Below are positions 24,491-37,255 of a stretch of 64,000 nt of DNA, one piece after another. Below the pieces are notes generated by a model, which was given only the letters and a program-made list of their open reading frames with translations, had not been told where the DNA came from and ran no database searches. Position numbers and translations under genes: made by a program. Positions within the stretch are counted from its first letter, which is position 1; the number at the start of each line of letters is the position of its first letter. Source of the stretch: Acholoe squamosa (lineage: Eukaryota > Annelida > Polychaeta > Phyllodocida > Polynoidae); assembly GCA_949317995.1 (NCBI GenBank), contig OX439045.1:43109693-43173692 (forward strand), given 5' to 3'.

Positions 24491-27400
24491 ACGTGGGAGG
24501 ATGATGGTAACAAAGTAGGCTCTACGCTACAGGTCAGCCTGCGTTGTTTTATAGCAGGTGTCCATTCAAAACTTGCACAGAATGTATCATATTAAACTCA
24601 AAAGAGAGAAAACTCCACTGTCTGTGTTGCATTTTAAAGGATGTTGGCCCTATGGGATTGAGACATGAATACGTGAAGGATCGGCTGGATGCATCAATAT
24701 AATTATTTTGCGATCGAGTTTCTTGCGAGCACTCCACAATGGTTGCGAATGAAATCTGTACCTACAATTTTGAACATTACTATGTCCTTGAAGGGCTACT
24801 ATCCCTGAACCTCCTAATGTCAGCCCCCAGGTATGCACTATAACCTACATGCGTGCCCCCCAGACACCCTAATATGTGTATCATCCAAACCCAGCCTTTG
24901 ATACCAGGATGGTGCTTGCGTGCCTTTACCTGCCGCACCAACCCATATCTGTATTGTACTCTGTATAACATATCATTGTATGAGGAATTTACAGTTTAGC
25001 CAACTTTTCTAATCATTTCCAGTTCAAATGGCTAACCAAACACGTACTCTTGCTTGTTTTGTGGACGTACTGTCTAATACCTCACACGTATAAATGTAAC
25101 ACAGTACACAAGCCAGTTCTCATGACATGAAGGTTCTTGACAGGACCAGAGGTGTAAACGCAATTATATAGTGTTCCTCGTCTGAAAGATTAAGGAGGGT
25201 AGTTCCCATTAGCTTCATTATTCTCATTTCAATGAACGACTTCACTCAAAATAATTATTGTCTCCTGCCGTTTCAACCGTATGCAGTCGGCTTTATCCTT
25301 TATCAAGAATATTACACAAAGATGATATAATTATGATATAACTGTGAACATCCAAGCCAACCATTAAATTAATATTAATATTAATGGCTGTATAATGTTT
25401 CAAATTTCGTATCCATTTGTCATGCTACATTATTTCAACGTGCTTGTGCGTTGAGAGTGACTCGCTGACAGAAGAGTCAGCAGAATGCATGAATTTGGTA
25501 CTGATTTACCCAGGCCCCTTTTGGAGACGTTGAACTTGGCACCCATGCACATGATGACAAAATGTAAAATGCAGTATATAATATGCAGTGCTAATATCTA
25601 ACAGTTCAAGTAGGCCTACACCGATCAGTAAGTTCCTGCTTCCCTGCTCTTCCTATAACTCCTTCCTGCTTCCGTCCATTTCCCTACTGCCCTCCTGACC
25701 TCAGCTAACCTTTTCGTGACAACAGACATTTACCTCCCGGACTGATTTACCTTGTTCTATTTACCTCCATCCTTTTCACCCTCCTCTGCTGAACATTGTC
25801 TGTCTCCCCGACCTTCCTTGTGCTAAAAGCTGGCCACCCTTTCTCCATGACATTCCTTCTGCTAAACTTTCCTTCTACAAACACTGATTCAGTCTGTCTT
25901 CTTTACAATTCTTGTTCTAAGCAATGAACATATTGCCTCTGCGGTCTTCATTCTACTAAATGATGTTCCTTTCATAGGCTTCCTTATGATTAACACTGCC
26001 TTCCTCAACATTTTTTACCGTCCGGGTCAAAACCTAAGATAAGTTATAGGAGCCAAGCTTTTAGTTTCTGTTAAAGCTGGGACAAGATCTGAAATATATA
26101 GATTTTCCAAATTCTGCATATCTATCATCACCCCACTTGTGAAAGTGTCCTGCCAAAATCTCAATCTATTCAGTGCATTTAAACCATGTCAAATTCAAGC
26201 ATATATGTTTGTAGAAATAAAATGCTTCCAGCATTTTGTTCATGTCAACAAGCAGTCTTGATTGTACCAACACAGTGGCTCCATCTGAAGCCATAAAGCA
26301 GAGTATTCTATAATGGTGGTGATTTCAATTTGGATGCCTGGCAGCAGAGCAGACACCATTCAGTGCTGCAACCATGAGGCTGTAACCAGAACTAATTAAC
26401 CAAGTGGTTTCCCTTCCCACCAAAGAGGATAGACTAGCTGAAACTTAAGTCCAATGATGTACACATAATGAGCCATATCGTGCCATAATAAGTGGCACCC
26501 TATGACTTGGATGGGGTATATAATCCTCTGAAATACATATCTGACAACACTATAAATTATTAGCTTTTATACCAGCTTTAAGGGGGGGGGCTTCAGAGTA
26601 GGTATTTCATACACCTAGTCTGTATATACACTGTAGACCCTCGGTGTTTGTGATGGTGGTAATGAGGTGTAGACCCCTATAGGGAAGGTTACTCAACATC
26701 TCATCTGTATTTATGCAGTAGCGGTATATGTGTGTACGTCATGGGTTGGACCCCTACATGGCAGGTATTCACCCGCTAGTCTGATTAACTTCATTAAGTG
26801 CCGCAAAGTCTCATTAACCTCTTCCAGTGCTGGAGGCTTTGGCCGCCATAGCTTTATCAACACCACCTTCAGGGCTGCTGGTCTGTGGTGTATGGGATCT
26901 GTTTAGAGGGATGGTGTTGAGAATGGGGTCCTGGTGATTGGAAGGGTCAATGTGTCCATTGGGTATAAGGGTGGGGCTGTGGTGATGGCATTAATTCCAA
27001 AGGAACACAGTCCAATACATAGTGCCGAATGAGTCTTTTAAAATGTAGGGTATGCGGCATTGTTCTCCATCCATTGGATTCTGGTCTGTATTTCCCTTAG
27101 CTTCGATATCCCCTCCTCAATTACAAATCTTCAGTCTAGTGTCCAACCCGTGAAGACCGGTTCTTTATTTCATGTGAATAACACAGTCTTGGTTCATAAC
27201 GACAGGTGTATATACGTATCTGAAGCCTTGGATAATACTGTCATCCCCAAATGGGTTAATACACACACTAACAGCACATCATGGGCAATGTGCATGTACT
27301 GGGGTCATGAGAGGGCTGAGAAGGGAATTATGGTTGCCATCGACACCAACGCAGGAGGGCATTTCCTAACATGGTACGACTAGACACAAGCAGCACGAGC

Positions 27401-30400
27401 CAGGAGGCCACCGGTCAAGCACAGCAGTCACACCTCTAGATGGCTTTACATGGAAGGTTTTGATATTATACTGAGGCATTTTGAGCTACAACTGGAGACC
27501 CTAGACAGATCACAGATCTCGAGGTGTTTGATCCCATCAAGAAATCGGTCCAGTTCAGAAACCTGCTAGGACTGAGTTCCTTCCACCATAATTATGAGCA
27601 GCATGCGGTCACTAAAGGATAAGCCTGTGACTTATAAGAAGTGTCATATATAACACTATCTACTACAGACAGGTATGTCGTGGGGTATGCCTTATGTCTC
27701 TGACAATCAATACAGACACATTTAGGATAGAGAGACAATGCGAGTTCTCAGCCAGGTAGCAGAGAAATTATTATAGTGCTTAAGTACTTGCACCTATGCG
27801 CCATGACGTCTGGTACACTTTTTAAGGGAAGGTAGGGAGAATCAACAATGCAGACAAGTATGAAACTTTGGGTATGTTGTCATCCCCAGAGGGTTAAGGG
27901 AGCACATATTCTTAATTCCCTTGTACTTCTCAGATGTGACCTTCTGTAGGCCTAAATGTCAGAATATTAGATGCAGTATCTAGGACACTCTGTGTCTATG
28001 AAGATAAGAAAGTCTAATATTGCCGTGATCTTGTTAACCAAATACAATTATGAGCAATCTTTTTACATGGTTGTGTTGGATTATTATAGGTAGAACCATT
28101 TTGCAAGCGTATACATATGATTTTAGTACATGCATATTCTTGTCGTCCATTGAAGTTGCACTATCTATATCATATAGGGACTAGAAATAATGTTGGGATA
28201 TTTCTGTCTCCTAGATTTTACCTCTTAGCTATTTCCTTTTCTTGTTTGTTTGTTTTTCTTTCTCAGAATACAGAAGAGAATAACTTTTTGATCCGTCCCT
28301 AATTCAAAGATTAAAGAATTCCAAACAAAGGAAAAAAAGAGAAATAGACCGTGAGCCCTAATCTTGGTAAGTAAAGCTGCAGTCAGTTCTAAGTCAGGAG
28401 ACCCCTTTGAACTGAAGTAACCACAATTTACTGAAGGCATCCAAATGTACCAACAGGTCCCTGTGGTGAGTAGTCCTATCCCAAGACATTAGAGCTGACA
28501 CTGAAGTCTGTAAAAGTGGGCCAAGTTCCACCTTGAGAACCGACCCATGCTGGTCTTAACTGCATTGTAGTTAGGAAATGACCGAGGTTGTGATCCTGAT
28601 ATTTCACGGGGAGGCTGCAACAGGCTTTAGCTACAGATTGAGAGTGTTTCATGAGAAATAAAGTAAAGAGAGAGGGGTGGAGATTACCCATTACCCTCAC
28701 TTCCACCATACACCCTCGTTACCCCAAGGCTACATGGTGTTTCTTTGTCACACCCTGTCCCCTAGGAACCCTCAGGACCCCTTAGGACCCTAACCTTTCA
28801 CATGCAGTGTCTGAGGGGCCTTGGGAGCATTCAGGTGCACCAGCCCAACACTCTGTGTTGGAAATTACAAACTGCATGACAAAACACATGTCCCCCAGCA
28901 ACGTACAAAGTCACCCTACAAAGGGTAAGGGGTGGGTAAGGTTGGAGAGATTGTTACAAGAATAACTTCTGTTATAGGCATATTTTTGTGTGGTGTTATA
29001 GGAAGGTAGGTAGAATGAGGATGGGGATGTATATGTTATAAGAAAGGTTTCTATCATATACTGTCATGCTTGGGTATATCGTGTTGCGGCTTCAAAGAGT
29101 TGCAGAGTAGGGTGAGGGTGGGAGGATTGATACAAGAATAAACCTTTATTTAAGGCATAATGTTGTTTGAGTTTTAAAAGTAAATGGTGAGATGGAAGTA
29201 GCCATCAGCATGAATAGCTCCTGTTGTACATAATGCAGGGTGTTACATCTCCTCTGTCACGTGTATCGTGTTTATCTGTAGTACCTTTGTACCGCCCTTT
29301 TTTAATGGAAGAAGATTATTCTGGTCTACATCGCATGTTTCATCGTGTGGTGTCCTTTACTGTTGATAAGAAAAGTCCTCTGATCTCAAAAACAAAGATA
29401 ACACTAACAAAAGGCCACCAATACACAATGTCATGTTTGTCACCGCAGACAGTATGAGATGGTAGCAGGTAGTCTCACATGTATGTATTCTAAAGACCAA
29501 GAACAGAGGTCTATACTGTTGACTGCTGTAGGTGCGTAACCCTTTCCGGCAACAGAAGAGGGTCTTAAATCAAGATTTTCCTTGATAATGCACCAACGCA
29601 ATGCAAGTTGCAACAGTTAACCTTCCAGCACCAAGTCCCGTTAGTTCATCCTTCAGTCCAATCAGGTCAGCATGATGCATGAATGCAGCCCAGGTGGGTA
29701 AAGTTCTAACAAGGGCTGCATCCATGCATCATGACGAAAGAGGACATACTATTGTAAGCTGTGTACTGATTTTAGAGAGTTAAGAGAAAGGCAGGACTTC
29801 TACCACTAGACATACCCCGATAAAACGCGTCATTTGTATATACTACTACCAAACAAAACTATTCATTACATGTGTATAAACTTAGAGTCGATTCTCTGTA
29901 GTTGTAAGGCCACGCCCTCGACAGAATTTATAAAGGTTAAGTTCCAAAATTGCCGGTATTGTGAGTCAAAGACAGGTTAATTGTGACAGTAATAATTATC
30001 AATAAAGATAACGATGAGAGAGGGTGTCATGGGTTAATCTGACAAAGTCAAAAAACCTAACGGTGGGAAATCAATCTAGCATTTGAGTTGAAATGACAAT
30101 GTCAATGGAAACATGGCTTCCACAGTTTTTCTATTGTCCTATAAAGGCGAACATTTATTTTGGTCAGTAAAGTGCAATCAGAGATTTATGTGGGAACTCA
30201 GTGTGCTCTAGCATTCGAAGGACCACATAATGCTCCCATGCCGTTTTACCGTTGTGGTGTATGAATGGAGCCCTGGAGGGTCTGCTCATCATGGACCTTT
30301 GCTAACATTTTACCGACGCTATGGGAGTGTACTGATATATAAACGCAGCCCTGGCTGCATTCTTTCATCATTACAAGAGGTAAGCATAATGGATTCAATC

Positions 30401-31186
30401 AGCTTGCTGCCCTTAGAGGGTAAACCCCACGTACATAGGTGAAGTATGCAGGTCTGGCTGGTGTCAACTTCCCCTGCTTTCTGCCCCCTAACACAGTGTC
30501 ACAACAGGGAGAATAATAAACAAGCATCTGCTTGTAGTCCAGCACACTTCTTGTGGAGAGGAGATTTGTTAGATGTGCAGTGATCACCTGTACAGTAGTA
30601 TTTGGTTGGTCGCCCAAACTAGTATTGATAAATGGGACTCAGAGGAGGTGTATACCAGAGAGGAAACAGTGTTTATCATATAGAATGTAATCTTTCAACC
30701 CTATAAGAGCAAAGTACAAAAGGTACTGCATTAGTGCATGGCATGATACAATTATGTGTAATGCAAGTAATGACAAGTAACTCCCTGTTATTGAATGCAT
30801 TCAAGGTTGACACACAGTCGAATCTATATGAATGATCGCTAATCGGCCTGCAGCCCTCGCGAATTGCTCACAAGGTGTACCATGCCCTATTTGATTTTTA
30901 AGGTACTGTTTTAACAAGACTTTATGCAGTCTATAATTTCGTGCATTCTTCGGAGAGCGTTACAAGTTAACAAAACCATACTTTATAGAATGGCAAATTA
31001 TTTGTTAAAAAAAATTAAAGTAGATATGGAAACCAAAAAGCTTCTAGCATGGTGGTTGTTTCACATTCAGCAAGTCCCAGCACGCCGCATTACCCAGTAT
31101 ACACCACACCGGATGGGGATTTTCCACCCTGGCTGCCCCTGCCCCCTACTGGCCACCAGACGCATTAGGAATCAGTTTCCGGGACG

Positions 31187-31188
<2 letters not shown>
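24491..31188. other. intronic stretch, no gene seen
   Basis: No exon recognised. There is a pyrimidine-rich tract (about 25630-26010) with loose repeats of CTTCTGCTAAAC, AT palindromes near 25361-25386, a run of G at 26582-26590 and a hairpin at 29666-29735. A 107-codon frame at 27060-27383 shows no domain and no convincing splice sites. Confidence 0.4.
29666..29735. repeat. hairpin of the CATGATGCA palindromic family
   Basis: GTCAGCATGATGCATGAATG...CAGCCC (29666-29691) pairs with GGGCTGCATCCATGCATCAT...GAC (29713-29735). This is one of the best-conserved members: about 23 bp of stem with a 21-bp loop. Confidence 0.8.

Positions 31189-31249
<61 letters not shown>
31189..31249. repeat. (GT)n microsatellite
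   Basis: About 30 GT dinucleotides without interruption, ending in GAGTGAGT. Confidence 0.97.
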
Positions 31250-31251
<2 letters not shown>

Positions 31252-33080
31252 TGAGTATAGGTTCTGTGCAGTGTCCGAGGTGTAGAGGGTATAACGGAAG
31301 GGGACAGGGGGAATGAATGGGGGCGTAAGCAAGTATCACATTCTCCCTTATGTACATAATTATTCTGCTAACAGATTTCTCTATCTTAGCCTTGTGCGCA
31401 ATATCTCATTAGACACAAATCCTAAAATCCTGCATGTAGTAGATAGGGTCCCAACAAACATGTTGGAGCCAACTAACTTTCCAAGGGCAAAGGTCACGTG
31501 TGGCTAGAAGGCCAAGTAATGCCATGCCAGGCCCATAGGCGATGGGCAATAGTAAAACTAAGCTGTCTATTACTACATTAGGTATCATAAATCCTGATAT
31601 AAAATACATGTACAACCAGTATTTATTGACAGTAGATCTGGTGAGAATTACTGTCATTTTTTTAATACTGGATGTATATTGATCTACAGCTACCTAGACA
31701 CCACCCAAAAAACAACTTCTACCTATGCCTTACGGCCATTAACCTATCAAAGACCAAATCATGACCAAATGTTATATCTTTGTTTGCCATAGCTGTTGCT
31801 GTCCGCATTGTACCAGTGCATGATGCCACGAGAGTGTATTAAAGCATGATGCAGGAATGAAGCACTAGCGAGTTACTCACTGCTGCATTCAAGTGGCATA
31901 TCAATGGAGGACCATGGAGCCTTTAAAGGACAATTAATGTGTCTAATCCTATAGCGTATATTTTGCCGGAACATTGTTGGTAGGGATGTCAATTGGCAAT
32001 ACATCATTTTTACTGGTAATGTGTCTCGGTGTGTCAGTTCAATATCGATGGAAAATGTTTCTACCTGTTAACTACACACAGTTTACCCCACCCCACCCCT
32101 CCCTAATCACCCTGTATGTAATGGCTGACAGGTTTTTAGATGGAGAGGGGCGCTAAGGGTATGATGATTTAGGGGTAGGGTGGAGTAGGTATCAATGACA
32201 ATGGAAAGATGGGATCAATATAGCACCTGCGTACACAGGTAAATAGTGGATGATTGGTTGATAAGGACGCTAAAACCCATTTATAATATCTCGTCTTTTA
32301 CATGTGTTGTATGTTTCCTTCCTTCTCTTATTTCACACAGTATGCCTTTTTTTTCTCTTTTTCTCTTCGCCCTGCCTGTTTGATTTTAAACAGATTTACA
32401 GATTTCTATACTTTTACAAGCATACAGGGATGGCTTCTGATCAATATTCCTTGTAAGTGTAACATGATTATTTAATGGGCACATTCTGACTGAAGAGTGA
32501 CGCATAATTGATACATATCTGTTCACAAGAACAAGGTGTAATTCGAATACCCCTCTGTTGATCTGAACAAGAAGATGAATCATGGGCTAGGTTACCTAGT
32601 ACCAGGTCCTGAATGTAGCTGTTTTGCCTTTATACTATCAATCATTCTCCTTATGGAATATGTGATCACTGATTAATACCCCAACCTTGCACCCCAATGG
32701 AATAGGCAAGCAGAGTGGAATAAGCAAGCAGAACCTACCATGCAAGCAATCATCAAGGCGAAATTCTCCATTCACTATATGAAAGACTATTTAGCCTGAA
32801 CTGAAGGAAATAACTTGTATGAGGCCAGCTTTCACCCTGTCTGGGGTGTAAAAATGCACTTTGGGCTAGCAGAGCAATGTACAGCAGGCAACTACCGTAC
32901 AAGGGTGAGAACCTTATCGGTCATATACTGCAACGGGCACGAGCTCAGTTGATTGATGAACCAAAAGGACAAGGAGAACATGATACCTCCAGAGAATCGA
33001 TGCCTGGACTTGAGGGTGAATAAATATGACCAAGTAAATCGATTTTTGATCATTTACATATCAGGCTAAACATACCGGTA
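31250..33080. other. intronic stretch, no gene seen
   Basis: No exon recognised. It holds one palindromic-family hairpin (31845-31899) and a short direct duplication of GGAATARGCAAGCAG (32699-32731). Confidence 0.4.
31845..31899. repeat. hairpin of the CATGATGCA palindromic family
   Basis: CATGATGCAGGAATGAAGCA (31845-31864) pairs imperfectly with TGCTGCATTCAAGTGGCAT (31881-31899), with CGAGT-TACTCA at the centre. A CCTTTAAAGG word follows 20 bp downstream. Confidence 0.6.
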
Positions 33081-33256
33081 CAGTGAGACCGTGATAGTCC
33101 GGCCTCCCCTGTTGCAGGCAAATGATGGTCGGATCTCAAATCTGATGGATTGTTGAAGCATATTACACTAGATTTGTATAGGAATGTCCCAGCAACAGAC
33201 TGGCCGGATCCCGTGTATGACGGACTATCAGGGGACAGATTATCGAGGTCTCACTG
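33081..33256. mobile_element. pogo/Tigger-like MITE, 176 bp
   Basis: The terminal inverted repeats begin CAGTGAGACC: left CAGTGAGACCGTGATAGTCC..., right end reverse-complemented CAGTGAGACCTCGATAATCT... The two arms can be followed for about 30 bp. The start CAGT plus a CCTCGATAATCC-type body is typical of pogo/Tigger TIRs (family knowledge). TA precedes the left end; the expected TA on the right is not intact. There is no transposase frame inside, so it is non-autonomous. Confidence 0.7.
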
Positions 33257-33428
33257 CATCTCTTATTATGAGAATTTTGAAATTGTATGTCTTAATATTA
33301 AGATGTAATTATTTACATGTGTTTCCTCTGTACCGGTGTAAACCCTGTGTATGTATCACAGAAATTACTATCGTGATTGTCTACCTTTAAGGTTAACAAA
33401 GGGACTGTACACCTTTAAATCGGTAACT

Positions 33429-33502
<74 letters not shown>

Positions 33503-33777
33503 TCCTATACAAATATAGTTGCCCTTCAAATGTGCATAAAGCTTCTGAGTTTACCTACAAAGCTTGATTAAAGATTACATGGGTAGCCATAAGAGCTGTC
33601 AGCCCATGGTGGGAGGGGGTGGGGAAAACAGTTTTTCTATGTCATGAGGGGGAAAGTTGGGTATAGGCGATTATATAACTGTGTGTACATTGGAGACGAG
33701 GGTGCTAAGGTATGTCATGGAATAAGGTGGGACATCCCTACAGGTACTGTCAATATGTATGTTAGATTTGCACTTGC
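33257..33777. other. short intronic stretch with (AT)n, no gene seen
   Basis: It contains the AT microsatellite at 33429-33499 and otherwise unremarkable DNA up to the start of the LINE. Confidence 0.5.
33429..33499. repeat. (TA)n microsatellite with one TG interruption
   Basis: About 35 TA dinucleotides with a single TATGTA interruption near 33453. Confidence 0.95.
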
Positions 33778-36555
33778 ATGTCTTTAAAGGACACATTTAA
33801 AAAAGGCTTTGCTGTAGTGCATATGAATGTGAGAAGTGTTAGACATAAGTTTACAAAAATTAAGGAAGAATTCGATAAGAACCACATTGAAATTATCTTA
33901 TTTTCTGAAACTTGGTTAAATCAATCGGACTGCAGTGACCTGTATAGTTTTCCAAGATACAATCTTTTTTGACAAGACAGGTTCAGTATTTTGAGAGGAG
34001 GTGGCCTATGTGCACATGTAGATGAGGGACTATCATGCTCAGTAGATATGTTTAAACATCTAAACAGAACAAATGACCATATAGAAATACAATGGTTGCA
34101 GTCGGGTAAAAGTAACACCAAGAAATTATTATTTGTAACATATATAGACCCCCCTCAGGGGATTTAGTGGAATTTTGTAATACTATCAGAGCATTATTTT
34201 TACAAATTGATAACTTGGATTGCTATGATGTATTCATCCTAGGGGAATTTAATGTTAATGTACCCTTTAATACCCCTGAGAAAATCTCATTATTGAAACT
34301 TTTGACAACTTTCATTCGGTTCAACTGGTAAACGAAGTAACCACTACGTCGGGTACGAATACATGCATAGACTCAATCTTTTCAAATTGTGATAACATTA
34401 TTTCTAGTGGTCCACTGAACATACATTTATCAGATCATTTTCCTATTTATGTGCAGAAGTATCAAGTCCATGTGAAAATAAAGTTATAGATCCTTTTTGG
34501 ATAGATCATATAAGTTTGATCTTGAAAGATTCTTTATTGACTTGGAAAATTGTGATTGGGGTCTATTTGACCAGAGCAATGACCCATCACTATGTTGGAA
34601 TATACTGGAAAATCTTTTGCAACGTATGTTAGATCAACAATGCCCAGTCAAATGTTTCAGAGTAGTTGACAAGCCAAGTCCTTGGATGACTAATGAATTA
34701 TTGGAGAGAATTAATGATAAAAATACTTTATTAAAACTTGCTAGGCAACGCATGGATATTATCTCTTGGCATAGGGCTAGAGTGAGTCTTAATACTGTAA
34801 ACCAAGAAATAGAGGTAGCCAAGGAGGTCTATTATTCTAATTTGTCAGAAGTGTACAAAAAAACTCTAAAAAATTCTGGAGTATGATAAAGGAAGTTTTT
34901 CCATCCAGTCAGGGATCGACCAAATCTATCACTCTCACTAATGATAATGGACAGGTAATATCTATAGAGGATACTTCTACTTATATAAATAACCTTTTCA
35001 CCGAGATTGGACCTCGCTTAGCAGAGCAACATAATACCAATTTTGAATTTAAAGGTACTCGCTGTGTAACTGATATGCCTGATATGAATTTTACAGATGA
35101 TAAAATTATAGACTGTCTGCAGAACATTGATGTTTCTAAGTCCTCTGCAACGGATTACTTATCTACCAATGTCTTTAAAAAGTCAATGCTCAAATTTCCA
35201 CAAAAGTTTATCAAAATTGTAAATTTAATCACTACTACCGGTACTATACCTGATTGCTGGAAAGTTGCCACTGTAACACCATTACCAAAAGGAGGAGATC
35301 TCTCTAATGTTTCAAACCTCAGACCTATTAGTGTCCTTCCAGTTCCTGGTAAAGTTCTTGAAAGGCTTTTACACAATAAAATAATCACACACATAGATAG
35401 ATATCTAATATTATTGAACAATCAAGGTGGTTACCAAAAATCAAAATCTACACTTGACTATTTCAGTTTTGGTTGATGATGTTTTAAAACATAGAAATAA
35501 TGGTAATGTTACACTGGCAGCTTTTATTGATATCAAAAAAAGCGTTTGATTCTGTTAATCACGTGATATTACTAAATAAGTTAGAACAATACGGTATTAG
35601 AAACAGAAACCTTACACTTTTTGAAAATTACTTATCTCATAGGCAGCAATGTTCTATACGGACTTAGCAGGATTATGTATTAGCCAATGAGATAAGCCCA
35701 ACGGTTCACTGCGGTCCTCTCGGGGGCCGACTGGTACCCATCTGATAGGCCTTATCAGTAGAACTTACTTGTAACAAGCTCCAGTAATGGCGGCGCCCAT
35801 AGGACGACCTGCTAACTCGGAATAGCCAACCATGCACACTCTAGCAGAGCCAATCTTTCATGTGGAGTCCCGTAGGGCTCAATTTTAAGCCCTTTATTTT
35901 TCTTATTGCATATAAATGACTGTATTTCTAATGATGACACCCACAAAACACTTTTATACGCAGATGACTCTGAACTTTATGTCTCAGGTAAAAATTTAGG
36001 AACTGTGGCAGACAAACTTACCACAGCTTTAAATAAATTTTCAGTTTGGGCCTCAGCCAACAAATTCACTATGAATGAATCAAAAACAAAAATTATGATG
36101 TTTGCCTCTGCAAAAAAAAAATCAAAAACCAAAAGAAATTGTAATAAAGGGTAAAACCTTAATGAATGTTTCATCTTATAAATACCTGGGTGTCACATTG
36201 GACCCAGAATTATATTTTAATATGTACTTGAGGAATGTTATCAAAAGTGTGCCCTTTAAATCCTTGATTCTGTACAAAACAAGAAATATTTGTCGGTTGA
36301 ATATGGATGTTCAAAATGCATATTGCACCTATTATTGACTATTGTGATGTGTTATTTAATGGTTCTAAGGCTGATCTACTGCTAGAGCTACAGAGAATAC
36401 AGAATAATTGTCTGAAAACTGGCTTAGGTGTTCATATGCTAACTCCTACCACCTTAGTGCATAGAAATGCAGGGGTGCCGATGTTAGAACTGTTATTAAG
36501 TATTCCCCATATGAAGTATGGAAGATTTATATTTCTTGTGTGTTTGTATACATGA
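33778..36555 (+). pseudogene. LINE ORF2 (endonuclease-reverse transcriptase), frameshifted
   Basis: The intact protein would nick target DNA and copy the element RNA at the nick. Recognisable parts in order are HMNVRSVRHKF and FSETWLN (endonuclease start, 33820-33930), YIDPPQG and ILGEFNVNV (about 34140-34262; the usual GDFN is GEFN), SDHFPIY (about 34431), and a linker region (34497-34886). The reverse transcriptase region follows: CWKVATVTPLPKGG and LRPISVLPVPGKVLE (35257-35364), FIDIKK..AFDSVNH (about 35523), then after the insertion CGVP*GSILSPL (35861-35900) and LYADDSELYV (35955-35984, catalytic YADD intact). It ends in a thumb-like region up to 36555. Damage: a stop after YNLF (33970), several frame changes in 33970-34490, an extra A in the run before AFDSV (35536-35545), Q to stop in GVPQGS, frame changes near 36105 and 36310, and the inserted element. 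Confidence 0.88.
35659..35820 (-). mobile_element. 162-bp TTAGCAGG inverted-repeat element, copy 1 (inside LINE)
   Basis: It starts CGGACTTAGCAGG and ends CCTGCTAACTCGG, i.e. imperfect terminal inverted repeats around GANTTAGCAGG. It interrupts the LINE reading frame between HRQQCSI and CGVP(Q)GS. It aligns without gaps to the reverse complement of copy 2 (37094-37255), with about 26 differences in 162 positions by eye. There is no coding capacity. A target-site duplication is not obvious; left flank TCTATA, right flank AATAGC. Confidence 0.85.
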
Positions 36556-36600
36556 TGAAGAACTTATTGGCCAAATAAAGTTTATACTTGTTCTCAAAAA

Positions 36601-37093
36601 AACTGCTACACCACTATGCATTGGAGTATCTCACTATTTTTCTTAAGGAGTTCTAAAGGAACCTAGTGGTTCTGATGAAAAGAAATATTAACTGCAGTGA
36701 GGGGCTAGTTCTGTCTAAATCATTGGTCTGCTGATTAGAGTCTGGTTTTCCAAATTCATATTTTGAAATTCTTGGTATAAGTCCACTATAATATTTCACA
36801 CTAAATTACAGACCATACATGTCTATGAATAGGCATTATGTTTCATTGATATAGCTCAATCCTACCCATTCTCAATGATACATGTAAGTGCATGTTATCT
36901 GAGAATTGACATATGATACTTCTCCATGTGGTCATAGTGTGCCATCTCGTCATATTAAAAAACACTTAAATTTAGGGGGCTTCACTGTGAACCTATCCGA
37001 TTCTACGAAGTTGCCCCATGAGATGTTAGGGGACCACCTTAGGGTGAAGCTCTGTTATTACCATGTGACTTTAGGGGATATCACTGTTATATT
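36601..37093. other. intronic stretch between LINE end and element copy 2
   Basis: Nothing recognisable beyond unremarkable AT-rich DNA. Confidence 0.4.
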
Positions 37094-37255
37094 CCGAATT
37101 AGCAGGTTTTCCCATGGGCGCAGCCATTGCTGTAGCTTGATACCAGCGAGTTCTACTGATAAGACCTATCAGATGGGTACTAGTTGGCCCCCGAGAGATG
37201 CGCAGTGAATAGTTGAGATTATCTCATTGGCTTATAATTAATCCCCCTAAGTCCG
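37094..37255 (+). mobile_element. 162-bp TTAGCAGG inverted-repeat element, copy 2
   Basis: It starts CCGAATTAGCAGG and ends CCCCCTAAGTCCG. It has exactly the same length as copy 1 and the opposite orientation. Shared internal blocks include AGCCAATGAGATAA, CTCTCGGGGGCC and TACCCATCTGATAGG (in copy 1 orientation). It lies about 500 bp downstream of the LINE 3' end. Copies 1 and 2 could pair as a long inverted repeat in a transcript of the intron. Confidence 0.85.

Larger units (their letters stand above)
33778..36600 (+). mobile_element. CR1/Jockey-type LINE, nearly full ORF2, inactive
   Basis: Endonuclease motifs, reverse transcriptase motifs and a 3' end with AATAAAG followed by an A-rich tail (about 36577-36602) appear in the correct order on the plus strand. 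The element sits inside the 31-kb Ig intron in the same orientation as the gene. It is interrupted by a 162-bp inverted-repeat element (35659-35820). Confidence 0.9.

Noticed and set aside
27060-27383. 107-codon plus-strand frame in the large intron
   Set aside because: No domain, no clear acceptor or donor in the right phase, and ordinary intron composition.
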